DNA of 64,000 bases from G016756615 sp035556195 (GTDB taxonomy: Bacteria > Pseudomonadota > Alphaproteobacteria > Rhizobiales > Rhizobiaceae). How positions within the stretch are numbered: position 1 is the stretch's first letter; each line of letters begins with the position of its first letter. Below are positions 25,507 to 32,792 of this stretch, piece after piece. The translations under genes and the position numbers were made by a program. The notes beneath the pieces were generated by a model. The model was given only the letters and a program-made list of their open reading frames with translations, searched no databases and was not told the origin of the DNA. Where the stretch lies: the NCBI GenBank assembly GCA_035556195.1, contig DATMFK010000001.1:62001-126000 (forward strand), given 5' to 3'.

Positions 25507-26928
25507 ATGACTGAACAACAGGGGACGAAGCTTGGTACGACCGACGCTCGCAGGCCATCGGCCGGCGAACTGGGTCTCGCCGCCTGTACGGCCCTCGTGG
25601 TCGGAAACATGATCGGCTCCGGTATATTCCTGTTGCCGGCATCGCTCGCGGCGTTCGGGCCGATTTCGCTTGGTGGCTGGATCGTCACCTCACTTGGCGC
25701 ACTTATCCTGGCAGTGGTCTTCGGCCGGCTCTCGCGGATCGTTACCAAGACCGGGGGGCCATATGCCTATACCCAGGAGGGTTACGGAGAATTCGCTGGC
25801 TTCATCATCGCCTGGGGCTATTGGATTGCCCTGTGGACCGGCAATGCCGCTGTCGCCGTGGCGCTCGCCGGATATGTCGGCTTCCTGATCCCCGCGGTGG
25901 GAACCTCTGAAGCCTACAGCCTCGCCGTGGCGCTGTTAGCCATTTGGACGCTCACCCTCATCAACGTGAGGGGGGTGCAGGAAGCCGGCTTCGTACAGAT
26001 CGTCACCACGGTGCTGAAGCTGGTTCCGCTTGTGCTCATCGGCACCTTGGGTTTCTTCTGGGTGGACTCGACGAATTTCACGCCGATCAACACGAGCGGC
26101 AAATCCGATCTTGCTGCGATCTCGGGTGCCGCAGCCCTGACGCTCTGGGCCTATCTCGGGCTGGAGTCGGCCACGGTCCCGGCGGGAAATGTGATCGAGC
26201 CGGAGAAGACCATTCCGCGAGCGACCATCTTGGGCGTGCTGGTCGCGGCCGCCGTCTACATAGCGGTCACGACAGTGGCGATCGGCGTTGTATCGCCGGA
26301 AATGCTTGCCCTTTCGACAGCACCCTTGGCCGATGTATCGCGGGAGATGTGGGGAGCGGCCGGGGGAGTGCTTGTCGCCATCGGCGCCGTGATCTCCACC
26401 TTCGGAACGCTGAACGGCTTCACCCTGCTCTGTGGCCAGGTTCCCTACGGCGCGGCACTCGACCATATCTTTCCCGAGCGCCTTGGCAAGTTGTCGCGCT
26501 ATGGCACGCCGGCGAACGCCCTGGTCTTTTCCAACCTGCTGGCTTCGATCCTGGTGATCATGAACTTCGCGAAAGGGCTGGTCGGCGCATTCAACACGAT
26601 CATCCTGCTGGCGGTGATGTCGAGCCTCCTACCCTATGCGCTATGCTCGCTGGCCGAGCTGATGATCCTCGTGAGGACCGGCCGCACCTCTGGCGCCCCC
26701 GCCGTCGTGAAGACTGCCTTGCTCGGCTCTCTTGGTTTCGCATATTCACTATGGGCGCTCTACGGCGCGGGCGCCCAGACGGTTTTCCTCGGATTTCTGC
26801 TTGTACTTGCCGGAATTCCGATCCACGTCTGGATCAAATGGCGCAACGCAACGATGCGCTTGGGTGAACCGGTGCAGTCGCGAGCCAGTACGACAGCCCC
26901 TGTCAGCGAACTTGGTCAATCGACCTAA
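25507..26928 (+). CDS. APC-family amino acid permease (AdiC-like)
   Basis: A 473-residue membrane protein with about 12 helices, of the basic-amino-acid/agmatine antiporter branch. The substrate-binding motif GNMIGSGIFLLP is in the first helix (residues ~34-45), and LWAYLGLESATVPAG near 213 corresponds to the helix-6 gating region of AdiC. It may exchange arginine or another amino acid with its decarboxylation product. Its stop codon overlaps the stem of the repeat element at 26927, which probably terminates it. The nearby arcD makes a role in arginine or acid-stress physiology plausible but unproven. Confidence 0.82.
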   Translation: MTEQQGTKLGTTDARRPSAGELGLAACTALVVGNMIGSGIFLLPASLAAFGPISLGGWIVTSLGALILAVVFGRLSRIVTKTGGPYAYTQEGYGEFAGFIIAWGYWIALWTGNAAVAVALAGYVGFLIPAVGTSEAYSLAVALLAIWTLTLINVRGVQEAGFVQIVTTVLKLVPLVLIGTLGFFWVDSTNFTPINTSGKSDLAAISGAAALTLWAYLGLESATVPAGNVIEPEKTIPRATILGVLVAAAVYIAVTTVAIGVVSPEMLALSTAPLADVSREMWGAAGGVLVAIGAVISTFGTLNGFTLLCGQVPYGAALDHIFPERLGKLSRYGTPANALVFSNLLASILVIMNFAKGLVGAFNTIILLAVMSSLLPYALCSLAELMILVRTGRTSGAPAVVKTALLGSLGFAYSLWALYGAGAQTVFLGFLLVLAGIPIHVWIKWRNATMRLGEPVQSRASTTAPVSELGQST

Positions 26929-27027
26929 AGCATTTCGCGCAAATTGAGAGATTTGCGCGAAATGCTTTGGCTATTTTTTCTTGCGTGTCGTTTACCCGAA
27001 ACCGCTACACATTTTTGGCGAGATGCA
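26927..27027. repeat. Two-hairpin intergenic repeat, copy A
   Basis: A composite element: first a perfect 18-bp inverted repeat (26927-26944 and 26951-26968, loop TGAGAG), then a second, decayed hairpin (TGCGTGTCG ... CGAGATGCA, to 27027). It is clearly homologous to the element at 47350-47448. Such modules are typical of rhizobial intergenic repeats. This copy lies between two convergent genes and overlaps the stop codon of one, so it can serve as a bidirectional terminator; a T-run (TTTTTT) follows the first stem on the + strand. Confidence 0.8.
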
Positions 27028-27032
27028 CGATT

Positions 27033-27764
27033 TCAACCGGCGATCTGAAAAACGCCCATCATGCTAAGGCTGTGCAGGATCACTTGAAGGCCAAGGGCGA
27101 TCTGCGTGACACCCAGCACTACGGCAAAAACTTGCAATGCCGTGCCGACCCACTTCAGGATGAACCCTGCAAAAAGCATGGCAATCCAATCCAGGGCCAA
27201 GATCATCAGCACGATTCCGCCCACGGTCAATTCCGCCTGGTATTGGCCCGCGGCAAGCGTAGCAAAAACGATTACGGCTGCGATCCCATAAGGGGTGACG
27301 ATTATCGGGAATGCGAGCGGCGTCAGGGCATGCCTCAGCTCAGCCGACTGACTAACCGGCGTCGATCGATCGATGCCGCCCGCGGATTGCTGCAATACGG
27401 TTTGCAAAGCGACAAGGAAGAGTACGATCCCGCCCGTCATTGCCAGGACAGGCAATGAGATATCGAAGTTCTCGAGCATGGTGCGGCCTAGCACGACAGC
27501 GAGCGCGAGCGCGGCTGCCGAGAACAAGATTGACCTGAAAGCCAGACGCCGACGGAACTCGACATCGGAACCACCCGTCAAGTTCACGAATGGAACAAGA
27601 ATTTTGATGGGCCCGAGCATCAGAAACAGCATGAAGAAGATCTTGCGCGAATCGAACTCTGGCTGTGGTACTGCAAACCCAGCTGCATTCTGCGAAAGGG
27701 CAGGCGCCAGAAGCGCCGTGGAAAAGGCGAGCACTAGGCCAAATCTCACACACTGAACGTGCAT
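27033..27764 (-). CDS. MarC-family integral membrane protein
   Basis: A 243-residue MarC/UPF0056 protein with six predicted helices. The family pattern GPIKILVPFVNLT is at about 51-63, and a PLAFPIIVTPYGIAAV segment lies in the second half. Compared with typical MarC (about 200-220 residues) it has an N-terminal extension of ~40 residues that looks like a signal peptide (LVLAFSTALLAPALSQ), suggesting the extra segment is periplasmic. Function of the family is unsettled; drug resistance was claimed and later refuted. Leftward, ending next to repeat copy A. Confidence 0.8.
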   Translation of the reverse strand: MHVQCVRFGLVLAFSTALLAPALSQNAAGFAVPQPEFDSRKIFFMLFLMLGPIKILVPFVNLTGGSDVEFRRRLAFRSILFSAAALALAVVLGRTMLENFDISLPVLAMTGGIVLFLVALQTVLQQSAGGIDRSTPVSQSAELRHALTPLAFPIIVTPYGIAAVIVFATLAAGQYQAELTVGGIVLMILALDWIAMLFAGFILKWVGTALQVFAVVLGVTQIALGLQVILHSLSMMGVFQIAG

Positions 27765-27818
27765 GTGCCGGCACTCCGAGATGGATCCACTGCAAGGCCA
27801 TTCGCCGAACTGAGAACA

Positions 27819-29435
27819 TCATGCCGAAAGCGGCTGCGAAGGTGTCGTATCGCGGCCTGTCAGACCCGCCCTTCCCAATCCTTCCACGACAAGGCGGATA
27901 AGATCCGGGTGAAGGTTGCGGCTCTCCATGTCGGACACGATGTGATCCCCATAGCTGGGATCGAGCTCGACGATGCGATGCACTGCCTCTCTCGCCTCGT
28001 CCCAGCGCCCGAGTTGGGCGGCGGCCATGGCAAGGGTGATCGGGCCGTAGAGCACATGGGGGGTGCCCATCTTGCGCGCCTCCATGAGAGCTTGCTCGTA
28101 CCGCCCCTGCGCGTAGTGATACAGGAATAGCCCCACCCTGTAGCTCCCGGGCTGGGCAGGGTTCGCTCTAAAGGACTCTTCGATCAGCGGAACGCCTTTC
28201 TCCCAATCCGCCAGCATCGCATAGCGCTGGCCGAGGTCGGCCATGATGGCCGTATCGTTGGGATTGAGCATACGACCTCGCTCCAGCGACGCGAGGCTCG
28301 ATGCAACGTCCCCCGCGAACCAGTAGGCCATCGACCGTGCATAGTGGCTCCAACTGGAGTTGGGGGCCAGCTCGATCGCTCGTTCCGCCAGCCTGAGTGC
28401 TCGCTCGCGCGGATCGACATCGATCGAAAGGATCTTGTTTCCGAAGCGGTGGACGTTGGAATACATGAGCGAAAGGCAGGCGAAGGCCTCCGCGTAGTTG
28501 GGCTCGGATCGTATCGTCCGCTCCAGGCATTCACGCACCTGCTCCACCATCTGCTGATCGAACGTGCGCCAGTACTGGTAGAACAGCAGCACGCAATTGT
28601 AGCTGCTCAGCCGATTTGGAGGGTCGCCATCGGCGTCCTTCGCGCGGTCGCTGTGGATGATCCCATAGGGCTGAGCCAACGTTCGCGCCACGCAGTTCGC
28701 TACCTCGTTTCGGAGCGAGAATATCTCCGATGGTTGCAGTGGTCGTTCGAAACTGTCCGCCCAGATCGTTCGGCCCGTCCGCGTCTCCACAACGAGTGCG
28801 TCAATCCCGAAATGCGTACGGGAGACCGTTGCTCCACCGCTGAGGATGTAGTCGACCGGCATGTCGGCGGTTTTCCCGCGACCACCCTCCCCCTCGTATT
28901 GCACTGCCGCCTCCGGTCCGAACACACGGAATCCGGAAAATCGGGTGAGACCGACGATCAGGGATCGGGTCAAGCCACGAGCGAAATCGGGATAGGCGGA
29001 GTGGTCGCCTTCTTCCATGAACGCTTCGACCAGGATCGAGGGTCTGCCCGCCGGCCTTTGAGTCGGAGTGTCCGGCGGCCGACCGGGCAATGGCTCCATT
29101 CGGTCGGCATTCTCGAAGACAGGCACGTAAGAGCCTTTGGGGATGCGGATATGAACCGGATCGTTGCGTCCGGCCGTCAGATAATAGTGCTCGAGAGACC
29201 GCCGCATGCGCCCGGCCACGATGCGCACGATCGAGTCGATCTGAGGGTCGAAGTTCTCGTCGCGGCCGAACACCGAGGTCGCGATGCTGTAGGCCTTTAT
29301 CCTTTCCGGCCTGCCGTCGAGCGTCTCTTCGACGACATAGGTCAGGAACCTGCGGATGCGGTCGGTAGCATCAAAATCCGGAGAGCCGAGGATGCGCAAA
29401 AGAGCATCCCGAACCACGTCAGGCGTTTGATCCAC
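27819..29435 (-). CDS. TPR-repeat regulatory-type protein
   Basis: A protein of about 538 residues: an N-terminal module found in many alphaproteobacterial TPR proteins (RIRRFLTYVVEETLDGR ... FDPQIDSIVRIVAGRMRR), a TolB-N/FlgO-like middle domain (DFARGLTRSLIVGLTRFSGFRVFG), then several tetratricopeptide repeats (~300-510). Such architectures occur in CyaB-like and winged-helix regulators, but no cyclase domain is present here. No good ATG exists; I chose GTG 29435, eight bases after GGGAGG. A longer form from GTG 29483 has no ribosome-binding site. Cytosolic; role probably protein-protein interaction. Confidence 0.72.
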   Translation of the reverse strand: MDQTPDVVRDALLRILGSPDFDATDRIRRFLTYVVEETLDGRPERIKAYSIATSVFGRDENFDPQIDSIVRIVAGRMRRSLEHYYLTAGRNDPVHIRIPKGSYVPVFENADRMEPLPGRPPDTPTQRPAGRPSILVEAFMEEGDHSAYPDFARGLTRSLIVGLTRFSGFRVFGPEAAVQYEGEGGRGKTADMPVDYILSGGATVSRTHFGIDALVVETRTGRTIWADSFERPLQPSEIFSLRNEVANCVARTLAQPYGIIHSDRAKDADGDPPNRLSSYNCVLLFYQYWRTFDQQMVEQVRECLERTIRSEPNYAEAFACLSLMYSNVHRFGNKILSIDVDPRERALRLAERAIELAPNSSWSHYARSMAYWFAGDVASSLASLERGRMLNPNDTAIMADLGQRYAMLADWEKGVPLIEESFRANPAQPGSYRVGLFLYHYAQGRYEQALMEARKMGTPHVLYGPITLAMAAAQLGRWDEAREAVHRIVELDPSYGDHIVSDMESRNLHPDLIRLVVEGLGRAGLTGRDTTPSQPLSA

Positions 29436-29781
29436 CAACTCGACCTCCCTCAGGGCCTTGCAGGGACATTTATCGAAACCCACCGCGCGATACGCCCGAA
29501 CGCGAAAGGAAAAATCTCGTCAGGACGGGGCACTGTACGAAACATAGACAAAGAATCCAATGAATTCCGGAAAGAATCTATCGAAGCTCGGTCACGTTCG
29601 TTTTCCGACCATCATTCCAACATGAACCAAATGGGCAAAGACATGCTTGGCATCGCCAACAACGCAGGTTGATTGAATTATACATATACCACTCCGAGAC
29701 GAAGCGCTTGGTGCAACTAGCCAAGCAGCGGCAAATCCACTACGCCTCGGTCGGCTCCGAACAAACAGGACATGCTCGGCG
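29436..29781. other. Intergenic region, 346 bases
   Basis: Divergent region between the TPR gene and cutC. No convincing coding sequence, repeat or strong hairpin was found. It is less GC-rich than its surroundings around 29510-29720, consistent with promoter DNA for both genes. Confidence 0.45.
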
Positions 29782-30531
29782 ATGAACAGCCCACTGATCG
29801 AAGTCTGTGTCGAGGGGATTGACGGGCTGGTCGCGGCCCAGCGGGCCGGCGCCGACCGGGTCGAGCTTTGCGCCAGCCTCGTCGAAGGCGGCATCACGCC
29901 GAGTTACGGCACTGTTCGTGAAGCTCTGCGCTTAGCCACCATACCCTTCCACGTGATCGTCAGGCCGCGCGGCGGCGACTTCCTCTATTCCGAAGCCGAA
30001 TACGCATCGATGCTGGCGGATGTCGAGACACTGCGCGATCTCGGCGTCGCCGGGGTCGTGCTTGGCTGTCTCAACGCGGACGGTACCATCGACGAGACGC
30101 GCATGGCCGAACTCACCCGTCGCGCCGGATCGCTCAACGTCACCTGTCACCGCGCCTTCGACATGACGCGCGACGCGAACGACGCGCTGGAGGCGCTGAT
30201 CCGCTGCCGCGTCGGCCGGGTCCTGACCAGCGGACAGCGCGACAAGGCGACCGACGGCGCCCCGCTATTGGCCAGGCTGGTGAAGCAGGCGACCGGGCGG
30301 ATCGTCATCGTCGGCTGCGGCGCGCTCGATCCCTCCAACATTTCCGCCGTCCAGGCCGAGACCGGATTGACCGAATTGCATTTTGCCGCCTTGAAGGACG
30401 TGCCGAGCGTCATGCTCTACCGCAACCCCGACGTGGGCATGGGCGGCGCGGATCTCGATCGCGAATATCGCAACACCATCACCGACGGCGCCCTCGTGGC
30501 GGCAACCATCGCCGCGGCACGGATGAAGTAA
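29782..30531 (+). CDS. cutC: CutC-family protein
   Basis: A 249-residue TIM-barrel protein of the CutC family. Diagnostic motifs: IEVCVEG at the N-terminus, AGADRVELCASLVEGGITPSYG (two segments, residues 18-39), and CHRAFDMTRD near 131. CutC was described as a copper-homeostasis protein, although that role is disputed. The gene overlaps nothing upstream, and its stop is immediately followed by the GNAT gene's ATG, so the two are probably cotranscribed. Confidence 0.9.
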   Translation: MNSPLIEVCVEGIDGLVAAQRAGADRVELCASLVEGGITPSYGTVREALRLATIPFHVIVRPRGGDFLYSEAEYASMLADVETLRDLGVAGVVLGCLNADGTIDETRMAELTRRAGSLNVTCHRAFDMTRDANDALEALIRCRVGRVLTSGQRDKATDGAPLLARLVKQATGRIVIVGCGALDPSNISAVQAETGLTELHFAALKDVPSVMLYRNPDVGMGGADLDREYRNTITDGALVAATIAAARMK

Positions 30532-31020
30532 ATGAACGCTCCTCTTCCAATCGAACGGGTTTCTGCGCCGGACGAGCCGGCCATCCTCGCGCTCAACAAC
30601 GAGCATGCCGCCGAGCTGTCATGGCTGGAGCCGGAACGGCTGAGCTACCTGATCGGACAGGCGTTCCATACGCGCCGCATCGGCAGGCTGGAGGCCTTTC
30701 TCATGGCCTTCGATCAGAACGCCTCCTACGACAGCCCGAACTATCTCTGGTTCAGATCGCGCTACCCGCGTTTTGTCTATGTCGACCGCGTCGTGGTTGC
30801 GAATGCCGCCCGCGGCCGCGGCCACGCACGCCGCCTCTACAGCGACCTGTTCGATGTCGCCGCGAAGGTCGGGCACACCATGGTCACCTGCGAAGTCAAT
30901 GCCGAACCGCCGAACCCGGCCTCGGACGCCTTCCATGCCGCTCTCGGCTTCTCCGAGGTCGGCGACGCCGTCATCCACGGCGGCGCCAAGTCGGTGCGGT
31001 ATTTCGTGCGAAGGATTTGA
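30532..31020 (+). CDS. GNAT-family N-acetyltransferase
   Basis: A 162-residue GCN5-related acetyltransferase. The acetyl-CoA pyrophosphate loop is AARGRGHARRLY (about residues 98-109), following the beta-4 strand VYVDRVVVAN; the end shows the typical NPASDAFHAALGFSEVG. The ATG directly abuts the cutC stop. Substrate unknown; the first half (LNNEHAAELSWLEPERL) matches a GNAT subgroup common in proteobacteria. Confidence 0.85.
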   Translation: MNAPLPIERVSAPDEPAILALNNEHAAELSWLEPERLSYLIGQAFHTRRIGRLEAFLMAFDQNASYDSPNYLWFRSRYPRFVYVDRVVVANAARGRGHARRLYSDLFDVAAKVGHTMVTCEVNAEPPNPASDAFHAALGFSEVGDAVIHGGAKSVRYFVRRI

Positions 31021-31070
31021 AGAGAAGCGGCAGGCACCACTCATCCGAGGGATTCTTGCCATCTCAATCC

Positions 31071-31118
31071 TCGGCGGCGGAGGAGAAGCTGTGGAGGGAG
31101 CTGCGTTCCCGCCTCGCA
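31071..31118 (+). pseudogene. DUF559 endonuclease-like fragment (relic)
   Basis: A short stretch translates as AAEEKLWRELRSRL in frame with codons at 31077 onward, which is the conserved N-terminal motif of DUF559 (very short patch repair endonuclease-like) proteins and resembles the corresponding part of the damaged DUF559 gene 300 bases downstream. It runs directly into the palindromic element at 31115, which seems to have replaced the rest. Only a relic, with no start. Confidence 0.45.
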
Positions 31119-31298
31119 GACCCCTTATTCGACCTCGCTTCGCGAGGCCACCTTTCCCCACAAGGCGAGAAGGCAAGGCTGGCCGCAATGCCGAGGCCAA
31201 TCGCCAGCGTTTGCGATTGGCAGGAGCGTTTCTGCAAAGCTCCCCTTCTCCCCCTGTAGGAGAAGGTGGCCTCGCGAAGCGAGGTCGGATGAGGGGTG
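31115..31298. repeat. Long palindromic intergenic element, copy 1
   Basis: About 184 bases with outer inverted arms (CGACCTCGCTTCGCGAGGCCACC near 31130 against GGTGGCCTCGCGAAGCGAGGTCG near 31266, both over 20 bases in full) and GGAGAAGG-type inner arms. The centre contains GCGTTTGCGATTGGCAGGAG. The layout matches the rhizobial RIME-like palindromic elements with ends CTCATCCG and CGGATGAG. A second copy in opposite orientation is at 31720-31897. Confidence 0.75.
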
Positions 31299-31352
31299 TC
31301 GCCATCTCAATCGTCAGTTGCGTCGGTCCATGTTTCGATGTCCAATACAAAC

Positions 31353-31702
31353 ATGCCACATCAGCACGTCCCTTCAAGAAATCTCACCTTCGCATGCTCG
31401 ATGCGGCGCGCTCCAAGGGAGGCCGAGGAGGAGCTGTGGAGAGAACTACGCGCCCGGCGGTTGGACCGGATCAAGTTCCGCCGCCAGGCAACTACATCGC
31501 CGACTTCGTTTGTCTGCAGGCCAAGCTCATCGTCGAAATCCATGGCAGCCAGCATGGCGACAGCGCCTATGACCGTCGACGGGACGCCGAGCTGAACGCG
31601 CGCGGCTTTCAGGTTCTGCGCTTCTGGAACGACGACGTGCTGCGCGATCTCGACGCGGTATGCGATACAATTATCGCATGCGCCAGAGGCGCCTGTCGGT
31701 AG
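31353..31702 (+). pseudogene. DUF559 endonuclease-like gene, frameshifted
   Basis: The N-terminal half (MPHQHVPSRN ... RRLDRIKFRRQ) is read from ATG 31353 and the C-terminal half (GNYIADFVCLQAKLIVEIHG ... LRFWNDDVLRDLD) in another frame up to the stop at 31702. The family normally has a short segment such as VPIG between FRRQ and the tyrosine, and the break falls exactly there, at about 31487; a ten-base deletion would explain it. Restored length would be about 119 residues, the usual size. It lies between the two inverted palindromic elements. Confidence 0.75.
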
Positions 31703-31719
31703 CGGCCTGATCCGCGCCT

Positions 31720-31897
31720 CGCAGACCCCTCATCCGACCGCGCTTCGCGCGGCCACCTTCTCCCACAAGGGGAGAAGGGGGAGCTTTGCAGAAGCGCTCC
31801 TGCCGATCGCAAACGCTAGCGATTGGCATCATCGTTGCGGCCAGCCTTCCCTTCTCCCCTTGTGGGAGAAGGTGGCCCGAAGGGCCGGATGAGGGGT
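31720..31897. repeat. Long palindromic intergenic element, copy 2 (inverted)
   Basis: About 178 bases, reverse-oriented relative to copy 1: its centre (GGGAGCTTTGCAGAAGCG, then GATCGCAAACGCTAGCGATTGG) is the reverse complement of the copy 1 centre. Outer ends are CCCCTCATCCGACC and CCGGATGAGGGG, with the arms CTTCTCCCACAAGGGGAGAAG and its partner. It abuts the 3' end of the coxM gene (stop at 31917) and may act as its terminator. Confidence 0.75.
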
Positions 31898-31916
31898 ATG
31901 AGCGCTGCTCGGTCGG

Positions 31917-32714
31917 TCAGCCGTTCGCGGCCGCCACTGCCCTCTTGGCCATCACGGCAATCAGGTTGGCGCGATACTCCGGCGAAGCGTGGATGTCGCT
32001 CATGAGACCATCCGACGGAATCTGGATGCCGTCCAGCGCGGAAGCATCGAACTTGTTGGCAAGCGCGGCCTCGATCTCCTGCGAGCGGAACACGCCGTCT
32101 TCACCGGCTCCGGTGACGGCAGCGCGGACGCCATTCTGATCCTTGACCACGAACACGCCGGTCACGGCGTAACGGGAGGCCGGGTTGGGGAACTTGGCGT
32201 AGCCTGCCGTGGCCGGCGCCGTGAACCGCACCGCCGTGACCATCTCGCCCTCCTCGAGGGCGGTTTCGAACAGGCCGGTGAAGAACTCCTCGGCCGGGAT
32301 CTCGCGCAGGTTCGTCACGATCGTGGCGCCGAGCGCCAGCATCGCGGCGGGATAATCGGCGGCCGGATCGTTGTTCGCGATCGACCCGCCGATCGTGCCG
32401 CGATGCCTGACATGCGGATCGCCGATATGTGCGGCGAGATGGGTGATGGCCGGGCAGAGCTTCCTGAGCGTCTCGTTCGCCGCCACTTCCGCATGAGGAG
32501 TCGCGGCTCCGATCGTCACCTCGTTCCCGGAAACCTTGATGCCCTTGAGATCGGGGATGTGCATGAGGTCGATGACGTCCGAAGGCGCCGCAAGGCGCGT
32601 CTTCATGGCGGGTATGAGCGTCATTCCGCCGGAGAGGAACTTGGCATCGCCGCCCTGGGCCTTCTCGACCGCGTCGGCGACCGAAGCTGCCCGATGATAA
32701 TTCACTGAATACAT
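31917..32714 (-). CDS. coxM: Form II CODH-like molybdenum hydroxylase, FAD subunit
   Basis: A 265-residue FAD-binding subunit of the xanthine dehydrogenase/CO dehydrogenase family. FAD motifs AKFLSGGMTLIPAMK (~25-39) and TIGGSIANNDPAAD (~110-123) are present. It passes electrons from the 2Fe-2S subunit to an acceptor. It is the last gene of coxSLM, the order typical of form II enzymes. GGGAGG precedes ATG 32714. Confidence 0.9.
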   Translation of the reverse strand: MYSVNYHRAASVADAVEKAQGGDAKFLSGGMTLIPAMKTRLAAPSDVIDLMHIPDLKGIKVSGNEVTIGAATPHAEVAANETLRKLCPAITHLAAHIGDPHVRHRGTIGGSIANNDPAADYPAAMLALGATIVTNLREIPAEEFFTGLFETALEEGEMVTAVRFTAPATAGYAKFPNPASRYAVTGVFVVKDQNGVRAAVTGAGEDGVFRSQEIEAALANKFDASALDGIQIPSDGLMSDIHASPEYRANLIAVMAKRAVAAANG

Positions 32715-32738
32715 GTGGGGTGCCTCCCTTCAGGAGCC

Positions 32739-32786
32739 GGCGAGCGCGCCGCGGCATGCCTCCGGCATGCGCTGCGGCCGCTCGCC
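32739..32786 (-). promoter_or_regulatory. Large hairpin between coxL and coxM
   Basis: The 78-base gap is nearly filled by a long stem-loop: outer arms GGCGAGCG (32739-32746) and CGCTCGCC (32779-32786), and an inner GGCATGCC/GGCATGC stem with a three-base loop. There is no T-run. It could slow read-through or stabilise the upstream coxL transcript. Confidence 0.5.
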
Positions 32787-32792
32787 ATTGGC

